Source of the DNA: Calvatia gigantea
Taxonomy: Eukaryota; Basidiomycota; Agaricomycetes; Agaricales; Lycoperdaceae
Direction of reading: 5' to 3'
Assembly (NCBI GenBank): GCA_025093985.1
Contig: JACAAK010000014.1
Coordinates: forward strand, 2,356,001-2,420,000
DNA length: 64,000 nucleotides
Shown piece after piece: positions 23,901-35,244 of the stretch. Position numbers and translations under genes: made by a program. Positions within the stretch are counted from its first letter, which is position 1, and each line of letters begins with the position of its first letter. The notes below the pieces were generated by a model. That model ran no database searches. It worked only from the letters and a program-made list of their open reading frames with translations, and was not told the origin of the DNA.

Positions 23901-24959
23901 GTTCCCTGCGTAGATATCCATACCCCGACTTCGTGTAGGGCTGCTGCGCAAACGTTCAAGAGAAGGTAGGTTGTGGGGTCGAGGCGTATACTGTGGGAGA
24001 AATTAATGAGTTGAGCAGACCGATCTAGGGTTAGGAGAAAACCAAAACAAGGTTAGGGTTTAGTTTACTGAAAGCCCCCGTTCTGTGCGGTCTTTCCACT
24101 TTCCCCTCCACCTGTCCTTTGGGACCAATAGCGGCTCTTGTGCCACAAAGAACGTAAGGATAAGAGTTGAGGAAGGTACTCACGAGGAAGGGTGATGCAA
24201 TCCCGAGTTCGAGATGCGCGTGGGCCATTGCCGAAAGGGACTCGAGAACACCTGCGACTGGAGATTGACACATGTCAGACAATGACCCTTTATTTACACA
24301 GGTGGATGTAATTGGATTAACGGACCTCCTGCGAACCACCCGAATCCAACCGTCCTCTTGCCTTCATCGTTTGTGAGGAGCTCGTAGTCAATGAGCCTTG
24401 GCCACATTTCTAAGGTCTTCTCGAATTCGGCGGTTGATCCCAAAAGCCTATCAGTCGGAGAGGCGAATTGCGCAAGTAGACCGGTATTGTATGGTTGGCC
24501 TTTGATAGTATGTGAGAACATAACGTGGGTACGAGGAATCTGCCCATTGGCAGTGGGAAGATGAACCGGGGCACGTTGTCGTGCTAGTGCATCCATGGGT
24601 GTCTCCTTAATACCCAGCACGATATGTGCGTGTTCCAGCGAAGAGCTTATCTTCGCACCAGCCTGAATATAGTTACAACCCAAGGTTAGGAACGATGCGA
24701 GGGATAAGAATAGTAATAATGGGTTGACCTTCTCATATTCGCTGGTAGGGAAGACACGTCTTTCGCAAGGCTCGATGAGCACATCGACGCCCTCTTCTTC
24801 AATGAGTTCATTGATAGCATCGGGGGTGAGAGGTGCGCGCCTTTCCCAAATCCTCTTGGGGTCCTCGCGACGCATGCCAAGCGTCAACTTCTGCAATGCT
24901 CTCTTGGTGGGTCTCATGTTGAAGTCGTCGTAAGGATAGTCGTTATAGTTAGAAGTCAA
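20936..24959 (-). CDS. bifunctional lysine-ketoglutarate reductase/saccharopine dehydrogenase
   Basis: This is alpha-aminoadipic semialdehyde synthase, which degrades lysine via saccharopine. The N-terminal reductase half shows RIWERRAPLTPDAINELIEE, the block TRTHVMFSHTIKGQPYN-like at about residue 130, and LIDYELLTNDEGKRTVGFGW. The C-terminal dehydrogenase half shows the Rossmann block near 22700-22740, HLVTASYISEGMRDLHDR, VLLLNEIGLDPGIDH and a C-terminal domain with ERDMVVLSHEV and GLPVAFAALDVL. One clear intron lies between EYEK and AGAK (about 24665-24731). The frame shifts by one extra base at about 22725, 22143, 22055, 22033 and 21318; in each case the neighbouring frame continues the family sequence. 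The start at 24959 is the first Met; the Met at residue 15 is an alternative. Whether the gene is truly broken or the assembly carries insertions is open. Confidence 0.8.
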
Positions 24960-25375
24960 GGAGACACTCCACTAGGCGCTGGCGCTAAGGGATTTAAAGG
25001 AAGGCGGGTGAGATCCGAGCCGCGTGACGGAGGTGGGGACATTTTGAATCACTGACCTGAGTGAAAGCGACGAGCCGAGGTTACATTCGCCTTCGCAACC
25101 ACCGACTAATGACATCACTTAGACTTGGGTTATACTATGTTCAGGATGAAGCTACTGCAGACAAAATACAGAGCAAACAAGTCCGAGGAAATGATATGGT
25201 GGACGGAACGGAATAGGCAACCCGGAATGGAGAGAACGTTTCCTTGTGCGGCCCTGTCGGAGTTCACGGGCAAACACCGCCAAACAACACCTCAATATTC
25301 ACCCTTTACGTCATTGCCCAACTGAGCCCTGCTGTACGGGGAAAGGTAAGAAGCTCATTTCCATCAAACCATCAG

Positions 25376-25447
25376 TCGAGTATGGTGTAACGGCTAACAT
25401 TACCGCGTTTCACGTGGTAGCTCGGGGTTCGATTCCCCGTACTCGAC
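25376..25447 (+). tRNA. tRNA-Glu (anticodon UUC)
   Basis: A 72-base cloverleaf without an intron. The acceptor stem TCGAGTA pairs fully with TACTCGA, followed by discriminator C. The D arm is GTGT/ACAT and the anticodon stem ACCGC/GTGGT, with loop GTTTCAC giving anticodon TTC. The T stem is CGGGG/CCCCG around TTCGATT. The sequence closely resembles eukaryotic tRNA-Glu. It lies 12-63 bases before the F-box gene, depending on that gene's start. Confidence 0.95.
25426..25436 (+). promoter_or_regulatory. internal Pol III B box of tRNA-Glu
   Basis: GGTTCGATTCC matches the consensus B box bound by TFIIIC and lies in the T arm of the tRNA gene. Confidence 0.85.
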
Positions 25448-25459
25448 TGTAAGGTCGAT

Positions 25460-26488
25460 ATGGCTTGCCCGTTTTTCCTCCTGCCTGACACTGACTCCCC
25501 TCCCCTTACCATGAGGACCGCTCTGAACGTCTTTCCGGCTGAAGTTTGGCTGAGAGTCATTCGTTTGGCTTGCGCAGATACGAGCTTCACTGCTCGAACG
25601 CTCTCTTTGGTCTCAAGAGAAATCTACGAACTTTCGAGGCCATATCACACACAATCTGTGTCACTCCTCGGCATCAAGACGATATTTCGGTTCTACAAGT
25701 CCCTGACATCCACCTCTCAGGAGCTCCGAGTTGTGCATCTGTTTATCGGGTGCCCAAATCTAAGATTCGAGCGCGAAAGGCTCAAGAACTTGGCTGGCGA
25801 TAACGGAGAAGTGCTTGCCATTGCCGGGGGTTTCTCCTTGGGCGCTGGCACACTCACAGCGTTAATGGACATTGACGAGGCGGTGCTTGGAAAATGTGTA
25901 CAACGAATACTATCTCTCGTTGCAGGCACGCTGAAAAGCCTCCACCTCCATTTCATCGGCTTCAGCAACATTTATCTCCTCCCAGACTACCTTCCCGTCC
26001 TCGAACATCTGGTACTGTACGGTACTCATACATCAGGCCAGTTTGAGCGAGCTCCCCAATACAATTTCCCGCGCCTGGCAACACTACAAGTCAGTCATCA
26101 CATATTCGTCCCCAGTAAGATTATACGCGACTTTAGCGCCCTTTTTCCTACCCTCGTTCACTTCACTCTCGTGCAATCTATGGTTTCAACAGTGTACTTC
26201 AACGACTTGTTGGATGTGCTCAAGAAGCTGGATACAGTGTGGCCAGAAATTCGAACGATGACACAGGAAGTCGTACAGAAGAAACTGGTGCTCAAAGTGG
26301 ATGTAACGGAGTGGCTGCATGGAGGGCCGATAAGTTGGTATGACCAACTACTGGAAGTCGCAGCGACGACACACCGAATCGAGATCATCCAAGCAAAGTT
26401 GGGGTGGATCGACTTAGAAGACGCCCAGAACAAATGGGTGGCTGAAACGAGGAGGTGGATTGGGGCGGATTGGGCAGCGGATTTATGA
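25460..26488 (+). CDS. F-box domain protein
   Basis: An intronless frame of 342 codons. The F-box lies at about residues 20-65 (LNVFPAEVWLRVIRLACAD, then TLSLVSREIYEL). This would bind Skp1 in an SCF ubiquitin ligase and present substrates through the C-terminal part. The rest is a hydrophobic-periodic region such as is common in the large F-box families of Agaricomycetes, without a named substrate domain. The annotated first Met is only 12 bases from the tRNA; the Met at residue 18 (25511), directly before the F-box, is a more plausible start. No frame break. Confidence 0.8.
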   Translation: MACPFFLLPDTDSPPLTMRTALNVFPAEVWLRVIRLACADTSFTARTLSLVSREIYELSRPYHTQSVSLLGIKTIFRFYKSLTSTSQELRVVHLFIGCPNLRFERERLKNLAGDNGEVLAIAGGFSLGAGTLTALMDIDEAVLGKCVQRILSLVAGTLKSLHLHFIGFSNIYLLPDYLPVLEHLVLYGTHTSGQFERAPQYNFPRLATLQVSHHIFVPSKIIRDFSALFPTLVHFTLVQSMVSTVYFNDLLDVLKKLDTVWPEIRTMTQEVVQKKLVLKVDVTEWLHGGPISWYDQLLEVAATTHRIEIIQAKLGWIDLEDAQNKWVAETRRWIGADWAADL

Positions 26489-28273
26489 GGGCCTGTGAAG
26501 GCCATTTACAGGTCATCCATCAGGCCTTCAGGCTTCGTGGGGCGTCCTCGATGCCATAACATCTCAACAGATTCTGTGGGATTGCGTCAAACTAAAAGCT
26601 ACATAACCAGTTATTGCTACGGGACAAACGAGAGCACTACAGCCCCAGAGACAGTACTGGCTCAGTTTGGTTGATGTAGATCTGGTCGGGTTACCTAGCT
26701 TTACGCGCTCAATGTACTGCCCACTATGTTGTCCTCACTGCCTGAGTAATGGCGCAAATCATAATTCCCAACAGCATCATTCAATTAGCTACTACTGTGG
26801 GCGTGAACTCCAGCTCCACAAGATGATCTGATGTTCATATCAAACCCGCCCTCGCAACCATCTCACAAAACATCAGATTTATGAGCGGGGGTACCTTACT
26901 TAAATTGGAGTGCGGGGATCCCGCACCAGTGAGTTACAAACCCTGACTTTCTCATCAAGTCGAGGTTTTGGTCCCCCGCAGGCTCAAGTGAGAGGATCGC
27001 CCCTCGGTGATTACATTCCACTACAAGTCAACAAACGACCGTTTGAGATTGGCAAACGGACCCGTTAAATAGTCGACCACCAATGCAGACGGCCACCCCA
27101 AACGATACGGCCACCTTACCCGCTCCCCCTTCTCAACCGTCAAACTGAGCAGATCTGCGACTCGGGAGAATCGTTAGACCCTTTCGCTGAATCACAAGCC
27201 ATTCTCTTTTTTAATAGGAGTGCGTTAATGTACTTGTGGACACTCCCAATATGTAAGCTTTGTCCAAGATTATACGGACTTCCCCCACTACCGGCCAAGT
27301 GAGCCCGGGATGCCTGGCCCCGTCCTGAGTTAAATGATTGGGCCCCTGAGCCACAGGTTCAGAAAAATGCAATGTTACAGGCAGTTGAATACACAGGAGA
27401 ACTGAGGTCGGGTGCGTGAGATACATGCGCCGTAATTGAAGCCAGACCATGAAAGATAAGCTTTTAACCTTAACCTAAGCGACGGTTGTGCCCATAGCAT
27501 CGATTGTCGTAATGTATTCTGGCTTCTTCCTTCCCCGTTGCGCAGTTCTAGACCAACGGTATCTACATCCCGTTAACGTGAATCATGCCCAGCGGGGGGC
27601 GCACGGTATTGGTCAGTCTTAAACGTATTCGCTGTGCATAGACATCTCGACGCTAATGATCCTGACCGAGAACCCCATGTCGGACTCCTCGGGATTTAAG
27701 AATTTGTTGTTGACAGTGAATGGCAGTGTGATTATAACAAATGAGCCCTGGAGGCCTGAAGCATATGATAGAACGATGCATCGATGAACAGCTGAACAGA
27801 TGTGGAATGAAAGGCCATGTACGTAATTGTTGTGCTGTTCATTTGATTTTCGCATCAACGTCCATTGTCCAGCGTCCACTGCCTCCGAAGATCCTCCTCC
27901 ACCTTCCCTTCAGCTCCCGCCCTATATGGGGTTTTAACTGTCAATCTTCAACGGTTTTAGCTTGACGTGCAAGAGTTGCACAAATCCGAATTACCTCGGT
28001 AGCGGGACAACCTGATGGGCAGTTAACGTAGGCTATGGTGGACAAAACATTCGCTGATGGCCACACTGTGGCACTGCTTTGACCATCATTTGAGCCGAAC
28101 CCGGTGGTCATTTATTGTTCGCCGCACAGCCTGCGCAAAATAAGCTCTGATGTGGCCTCTTTCATTCACAGGAAATAGCAGAATGACATTCAACGGTTTT
28201 GTCCGGTCAACAGTGGTAGATCGATCTGGACATACAATAAAAACTTCACTACATTCAAGGGGGAGGGCGTTCG
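26489..28273. other. long intergenic region, nothing recognised
   Basis: About 1.8 kb with only short frames on both strands. No coding signature, RNA gene or repeat array was recognised. Its 3' end is the promoter of the cupredoxin gene. Confidence 0.4.
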
Positions 28274-28280
28274 TATAAAT
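28274..28280 (+). promoter_or_regulatory. TATA box of the cupredoxin gene
   Basis: TATAAAT lies about 60 bases before the ATG at 28340, with a pyrimidine-rich stretch (28306-28336) between them, as expected for a fungal transcription start. Confidence 0.6.
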
Positions 28281-28339
28281 ACGGGAAACCTGGAGCATTT
28301 TGTTATACCTCCACCCCTCTCTCCCTCCGTTCCCCCGCG

Positions 28340-29722
28340 ATGATTGGATCTCTTGCCCTTTTCCTTGCTGGCGCCTCGACCGCTCTTGGTGCAACATTCA
28401 ATGTCACAGTTGGTGCAAATGGTCAGCTCGCCTACAACCCAGAATTTATCAGAGCCTCTCCCGGGGACCTGGTCAACTTCATCTTGTGAGTATCACGAAC
28501 GTTTTCAAGATCATCTGAACTGAGCGTGAACGGCATCGGATGTTCAGCAACCCAAAGAACCATACAGTTACTCAATCCTCGTTCGCTCAACCTTGTACCC
28601 CATTAGAGGGTGGCCATGACTCAAACTTGTGAGTCCATCTAACTCCCTGTTTCTACACCTGAAATCTTAGCGCCCTTTCCCCAGTATTCCCGTTGCTCCT
28701 GGAACGGTTGACCTTCCTAGCTGGCAGCTGCAAGGTTCCACAAGGGGACGCTCCCATCTGGTTCCACTTGCAAACAGCAAACTGGCAACCACTGTGGTCA
28801 AGGCAAGCTTCGTGCTTTGACCCTCGGCGTCGTCAACTCTTATCCTTTTTTTTGTTACAGGAATGGTCTTCGCCATCAACCCCCCTGCAGAAGGTGACAA
28901 AACCTTCGAAGCATTCAAGGCCCAAGCCCGTGCGACACTGAATACAGCCTCCACCACCAGTTCGGCGTGGTCTACCCCTTCCCCTCAGCCCTGGTCCACT
29001 GCTACTGCCACGGTAACAAATGGTAGCTCTGTCTGGACCACCACGTACACCAGTTACTTGGGATCAGTTCGTGAGTATAGTATATTACGCCCTACCACCC
29101 CTTGGTCCTGACGGTGCCGCAGCTCCTTCACCCGCTCCTCAACCTGTCGATCATAAAATCATTGTTGGCGTGGACTGGTCAGTTCGTCTACGGTCCCGCG
29201 AACATTTCTGCGGCCATTGGCGATACCGTTACATTTGAGTTCCATCCGAAGAACCACACTGTAACTCAGTCGAGTTTTTCCAACCCCTGCCAATCTCTTG
29301 AACAATCGACCGGAACTGCTGGCTTCAAGTCTGGATTGTACGCTCTCATCTGCTTCCTTAGTTTTTCAGTTAGACTCATGACCATCATCAGCCAACCAGT
29401 TAGCGCGGATGCCACCGAATTCCCTACCTTCCGTATCACTATCAACGATACCGCGCCCATCTGGGGTTATTGTGGCCAAACCGGCCATTGTGCCGCCGGA
29501 ATGGTTTTCGCCATCAACGCGGTCGAAAGTGGTCCCAATAACTTTGCCAACTTTGTCGAGCTCGCCAAACGCACCGGGAATTCCACAGCGACCTCGACCG
29601 TTCCAATTGCCAGCCCCACCTCTACCGGTAACTCTGGTAATAACTCTAATGCCGCCCCAGTTCACATGCAAGTCTCCTGGGCTATGATCGGTGTTTTCAC
29701 TGTGGCGGCGACGATGTTCTGA
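28340..29722 (+). CDS. secreted two-domain plastocyanin-like cupredoxin, Ser-rich
   Basis: The start gives a signal peptide (MIGSLALFLAGASTALGA). Two cupredoxin domains follow. The first has FNPKNHTVTQSSF, a Cys, then H-C-K-type and GNHCGQGMVFAINP copper-site residues. The second has FHPKNHTVTQSSF, IWGYCGQTGHCAAGMVFAIN. A Ser/Thr linker joins them, and the tail (Ser/Thr/Asn-rich, then a hydrophobic end VSWAMIGVFTVAATMF) looks like a GPI-anchor signal. The family is known as extracellular serine-rich protein in basidiomycetes; a redox or cell-wall role is inferred. In the second domain one usual copper-ligand Cys is replaced (WGYC rather than WFHC), so its site may differ. Introns follow 28484, 28629, 28802, 29069 and about 29337; the third is GC-AG. 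One extra base breaks the frame near 28733, 28768 and 29176. Confidence 0.8.
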
Positions 29723-30329
29723 GATTATGAGTCATGACCTTGATGATATATATGATAGATCATGAACGCTCGTCATCCTGTAGCTGCCATGGCCAGACTA
29801 CTGCTGAACTTTACTGTTTTCTCCTGGATTTCTGGACATTGTACCCAACTTATATTGTGTCCAATATGGCGTGTCTTAATACCCACCGTAGATAATTAAT
29901 CTCTACTGCTATTTTGCACTTCGGACAGCGATACTCGCGTGGTTTCACTGTTACCACCATGTTTCACTTCCTGGTTGAGGAAGCTCGACGCATCTGGTAC
30001 TGACAACAAATTCGTTTGCCCCGTTCCACCGCTTCCCATCAACCGTGTTTGATTTGCCGCCCCCTGGGAGTGATAATGAAATTGAGTCGTCATTGGTTAT
30101 GACGAACCTAAATGCCAACACACCGTGGCGCGGATAAGAATATCTGGTATGTGTTGTCGCTCCAATTCTTCTCGTAAGGATTGACGTGAATTGAGAGTCT
30201 TGTCAACGAAGCATTGAGAATTTTGCGTATGCGATCACCCGCACTCTCACCATCAGGAGGGTATTCCTGTAAAGCCATTCAGGTCAGCTCGGGGAGGAAT
30301 CGAGGAACATCACGGGCGACTCACGTATA
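29723..30329. other. convergent intergenic region
   Basis: 3' flanks of the cupredoxin gene and of the minus-strand DUF6534 gene. No feature was recognised. Confidence 0.35.
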
Positions 30330-31509
30330 GATGCGCCCCAAAGGCTACCGCAATTGACGCATCAACGGAACTGAATCACAGAGGCAGCGGCAAGGACCTA
30401 CAAGGGCGAATATCACATGGAAATTATTATTTGGCAACGCTGTCTACCGCTTTCTCAGAGTGGGAGAGAGGAGATGGTATGGCAAGGGACGTACAAAGGT
30501 GACCAGGTCCATTATCTGCAACAAGCCACCAGTGAGTCAATCAATTATACCGTCCACGGCTACGAGCGGAGGGCGAACCCACGCAGAAGAATGCCCCGAA
30601 CGCTGCAATCTCAACGGAGGACTTGATTATGCGAGCAATAATGTGATCGCTTTCTATAAAAGCGAAATAAGAGGGTGTCAACGTCGGTAATGAAAAGGGT
30701 ACGGAACTTTGGCCGCCGGTTCGACTCTTATTGAGATACCACCCTAATAGAAGACTGAAAAGACCATTAGACAAGCCATGAATGCCTCAACCACATGGTA
30801 CTCACGTAATGCTACCATCACAGGCGACCGCCATGACCTGCCATGCATCGACAAACGGGATAAGTCGCCGAAAGTTTGAGATACTTTCCTAATGGGTTTA
30901 GCCTCCGAGTGTTCTGGCGCGGAAGATAGCCTCACCTAGGTGCCAGAAATGCCATTATGGAGCACGCAAAACCGAGAGCCGTCTGAATGGCTGCTAAGAT
31001 TGTTAAGAACACAAACTACACGCATCGATCCTGAGAAGATACGGATCCTCCATGAGAGGTATATTTGTATAGGAAGGGAAGTCCTTCAGATAGGGGGATA
31101 GTGAGTAGCGCAATTGCTCAGATAAAGTGGGCGACTTGCAGCGTTGTGATAATAGGGGTCGCTGCAAATGGCCATTCCACGTTCGTCAGGTATAATGGGT
31201 CGTTGAATTTCTCCACGGTATAACTCCAGAGCATATAACAAATCGATAGAGTATGAAAAGTGTCAAGGAGAAAAACCCAGTTCACGAGAAAACTGCGAAG
31301 GTGGAATTCAGTAGAGCGGTGGATGTTGTCTTTAAGAACAACACGCACTTGATTCTCCTTCTCTTTTCTATCTTCGAAGTATAGTATGTCCAAAACTGTG
31401 CCACACAAATGCCGTAAATCAAGGCATTAAGAACAGCACCGACAACGATAGGCCCCAGCACACGCCTGATGTCCGGCATGCGTGGGTCATGGAGCATAGC
31501 TTCAGGCAT
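30330..31509 (-). CDS. DUF6534 fungal membrane protein
   Basis: This seven-helix protein family of unknown function is expanded in Agaricomycetes. The start at 31509 leads to MPDIRRVLGPIVVGAVLNAL, the typical first helix. A GT-AG intron (about 31303-31355) joins it to FLVNWVFLLDTFHTLSIC. Next come the loop with PLYLTNVEWPF, the helix near LSWRIRIFSGSMRVVCVL, and downstream the DUF6534 core LLGWYLNKSRTGG followed by DHIIARIIKSSVEIAAFGAF. One extra base near 31003 (CTT A ACA) breaks the frame in a helix that otherwise reads cleanly. The 3' end is uncertain; I could not place the last exon, which probably lies between 30150 and 30450. Confidence 0.7.
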
Positions 31510-32299
31510 ATGGAGAAGCTAAATGTTCAACAGTGGGTGGGTGTGAAATGTGCGCGAGGGGCATTAATACGACGATCGGAGTACTTATGGTGCTAGGGCG
31601 GGGCGTGTAAATCAGTAGTCTTTAGCTAAGCTTTGAAATTTGTTAATGTAGATATCTGGCGTAGCAACACGTTGTAATACGAACGTTCATGCCGAGTTAT
31701 CCGATATCCTTGCGGGCTCCGCCGAGGCCCGAGTACTTTCTAGATTCTCGTTCACTTGAGTTGCTTGTAAGTTCATGCTTGAATTCGGTTGTCATTTGGA
31801 TTGCCAAAAGCACCGATACGTCAGCAGTAAACTTCGGGACAAATACTTACGATAGCTAGTGGGGCCGGCTGCGGTTACATGCTTAAACCTCGTGCGGGGA
31901 TTGTCAAACCATAACTCTTCGTCGACTTCTTTTTCCTCAGGTGCGGCACTCGATCTGTTCCCTTTCTGACACGATGCTGCCGCCTCACCTCAAGAAATGC
32001 TTGGTGCGTTGTTCTGTGGATTATAATTCTAATGTATGTCATAATCTATTACGCTCATCGATTATCGGTGTTGGGGTACAGCGACTACGGCACGAAGACG
32101 GCCTTCATCATGACGAAAACGTATACGGTATATCACGATATGGGGGTACTCGGCTTGTGCATGTGCTTGGAGCAACAAAGCGGGCCAAAAAAGCGACTGG
32201 AAAGTGAGAGCACAAAAGGTGGGCATGTGTCCCCAACCTTCGCAAAATTTAAGACGGGTGGGCTTAGTCTAAGCTACCGCGGGGGCGAATCAAAAGGTT
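31510..32299. other. intergenic region
   Basis: Promoter of the DUF6534 gene and the 3' end of the next minus-strand gene. The plus-strand frame running into 32607 is antisense to a well-supported exon, so I do not call it. Confidence 0.35.
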
Positions 32300-32361
32300 T
32301 GTTCAAGGCGCGGACACTGAAATTTCTGGATCGGTTTCAGAGACAAATTCGGTGGTCGTAT

Positions 32362-35244
32362 CTATTGCAGGGGATACTTACAAGTCCATCCAACCAAACG
32401 AAGGCGAATAACAGTCTTTTCACCGGGAAGAAATCGGTGCGATCGATCAGGAAGTTTGGCAATTTCAAGTTCGCCTTGCATCACTTCAGGTTCTTGATCA
32501 GGGTATGGAGGGCCAAACGGGTCGTATATCCGATGGACACACAAGAACCGGGTGAAGATACCGCTTTCGTTGATTGTCACATACTTTTCTGGACTAAAGT
32601 AGCTTAATTGCGCAGCGATCAATCACTTTGTTTATGAAACTTCGCTCACTTGAATTGTAATGTGCCAATTCTCTCCAGCTCCCGCTTTAAGTTCAGAACA
32701 CCCAGTTCAATGACGTCTCTTCGGCCTAGCAGGTCGGAGTCCAGGGCTACGACCGAAAACTGCCCGTCGAACCCAAACACGGTCATTTCCGGGTTTCCGT
32801 GAGGTTCGTATAGTGTCCGGATGTTCCGGACCTCGAGGAAGCTGAAGATTTTCGTGCGGAAGTCGACCAATAATTCGTGCTGGCATCGATATTCAGGATA
32901 AGGGGTGAACTAAAAGTAACTCCAAGACAAGATGTCAGTCTTGCAGTTGCGTTGGAGTCATAAAAAAGAACATTTACTGGATGACTGCGCTTCTGCCTCA
33001 AACACGAGGTCTCTGGAGGGGTCCTCGTTGGCCTAGGTCCTTCTGCTGTAATGGCCGTTCCCTGGATTGGACTGCGTTTTACCTCGTTCCCTCTCGGAGT
33101 TCGCTCTTCGAGTCATGCATTGCCAACATTCCAAGGAACCATGGACTATGACTCCGCAATCACGACTTCTACACCTGCCAGGGCCTGGGTCAGGAAGAAT
33201 GTTCTCATTCCCCAAAGTGGTATCCCTCCTTTTTTCCCTACCCGATAGGTCCGGAGGAAGTTCAGCCCATAACTTGATTGCACTTTCTACTTGCTGCCGT
33301 TTATAATTGAGTTGGCAAGGGTGGCAAGTGTTGTCAGGGTATTCACTAAACGGGGGCATGATGTGTTGGCAGGATGAGCATATGCGAGCACCGGAAACCA
33401 CATCTCCGGAGAGCAGCTCTTGATTGATAAGATCCATGATTGGAGGAGTTTTAAACCAGAGAGCTGGGGGTGTTGTGGGAGTAACAGGTGTTTGATTTTC
33501 TTGGTGTACTGTCTTTTCCTTTTGCCACTTTTGTTCCAAGTGACACCAAATGCAGATACCAGTTTCATGACCCGGGGGTATGTATCTTCCACAGTTTGCT
33601 GTGGAACATTGGATATATAGAATTTCTCCAAATTTCATTATTTGCTTGCGGTGTGGTGAAGGAGTTTCTTGGGCAGGTGCCACAGTGGGAGAACGGAGCA
33701 GGTAATCGGATAGTTAATTTGATGGGCGCAATACTTTGCTAGATAAAATTATGAGGTTGATGAATGAAAGTGTTACAAGAACGCGAGTGGATTACTCACT
33801 TCCACTGATGAGACTGGGCTCTCATCGGAGGTTTGGGTTTCCGCAGATTCTTCACTTTCAGAAGTAGAACTCTCGGAAGATATATCCGTGAGTTCGCTGA
33901 GGTCACTGTCATCAAGGAATGGATTGGCATGGGTTTGATAGGCGGTCGCTAGACTCTGATTTGTGACCACAGGGGTTTCATTTGAATTATGGTCGGAAGT
34001 CGGCAGTGTCTCCTCAGGACCTGCATATTTTGACCCAATATGCTCCATCTCTGGGGAAAGGCCTTTCAGTTCTACACCATTGACCACAGAAGGAGGAGGT
34101 GGAGGGTCTGGGAGTTTGAGGCGGACACGCTTGATTCCCGACACCCAATTATCAGGCGATCTTCGGTGCGGTCGATCATCCTCGATCCGTTGATCTGCCC
34201 ATGAAACTGACTTGCCCTTGCTTCTTCTGGATATACCGGTTCGCAATATTGAATTTGGGGGGGCTCGTGGTGGTTTCGGCCGCAAAAATCCCTTAGCTTT
34301 GCGCGCTGTCCAGTTGGCCATGACGCATTTTACACATCTCGAACAGGTCGAACTAGGAACTATTAATCCGGCGCAATTTTTCGTGATGCAGGTGCGTATG
34401 CCCTGAGGAGTCAACTTTGAGAGCAGTGAAGAAGCTATAGGATGAGATGACGAACGTAATGTGGTTTCGGGGGAGCCGAAGTTGACAGTAGTCGCGCAAG
34501 TGGCTCCAAATGGAGTGAATCCCACAGAGGTAGAGAGGTACGTTGGTTGACCCGAACAGGGTTCCTGGTGGAAGAATTGGTCCCGGACGATGGTATTTGA
34601 GGGGACCGATTGGGTACTGGTGGTGATTCAGCTGGAGAGTGAGTAACTTGTAGCTTTTGCCGGGGGATAGGCGTCTCAGTAGATGATGGAATTTCCGCAT
34701 AAGACTCCTGAGAAGATCATCAGTTGAACTAAGTCGTAGGGACGGCGAGGGCCCTACCTCCGGGTACGCAAGTTCAAGGTCGTCGAGGGGTAAAGTTTCA
34801 TCAGGATCGAGATCCATTACATTTGCGTCTTTCTAATGATTATAGCGAGTCGTCAACACGCGGCGATGAAATACTGACCCCGGCTTGACCGTCAAGGACG
34901 AGGGATTGGAGAACTCGACAGGCCTCGGATCTTCGTCCGCCAGCGATGAGGTCACAAGGGTGAGGATGGTAGGTCTATCTGCTGTAAGTACCTTCCGATA
35001 CAGCTTTTCGTCAATTCTGTCGAATAGATGAACGCAAGCGCAAGAAAGTCACACACCCTAGATGGACGCTGATTATGGGCGCTCTGACTTCCACCCTCCC
35101 CTAATCTCACTACCAAACAAGGGTCTTTTCGTGGAATTGGGTATCGGGTCCAGATGTTCCTGACTGGTTGTGAATCGCGTTGCGCTGCGCATTGTGGGCA
35201 AGCACATCTCAAGGTGGCCGACGTGGTGGTCGAGCTGTGCTGCA
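32362..35244 (-). CDS. unrecognised protein with repeated CxxC zinc-ribbon-like modules
   Basis: The exon chain starts at 35244 with an N-terminal CACPQC motif. It continues through exons ending at about 35062, 34880, 34773, 33795, 33000 and 32658 to about 32362. GT-AG introns fit at each step seen, including a 46-bp one at 32603-32648. Four modules share the pattern C-x(2-4)-C-x(8-14)-C-x2-C: CITKNC...CSRC, CSTANC...CIWC, CSSC...CHPC and CRSRDC...CWQC. They are interleaved with acidic and Pro-rich linkers and a Ser/Glu-rich stretch (SSESSTSESEESAETQTSDE). The C-terminal part is CpG-normal and globular-looking (VTINESGIFTRFLCVHRIYD). Frames shift by one extra base near 34550 and 33690. I do not recognise the family; zinc binding is inferred from the cysteine spacing. 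The 3' end is not fixed. Confidence 0.55.

Noticed and set aside
24030..24065. Telomere-like TTAGGG pieces
   Set aside because: Only two short, non-tandem matches within an intron-like part of the saccharopine gene; no array.
32032..32607. A 191-codon plus-strand open frame
   Set aside because: It is antisense to an exon of the CxxC gene whose splice sites and protein sequence are much more coherent; no domain is present on the plus strand.
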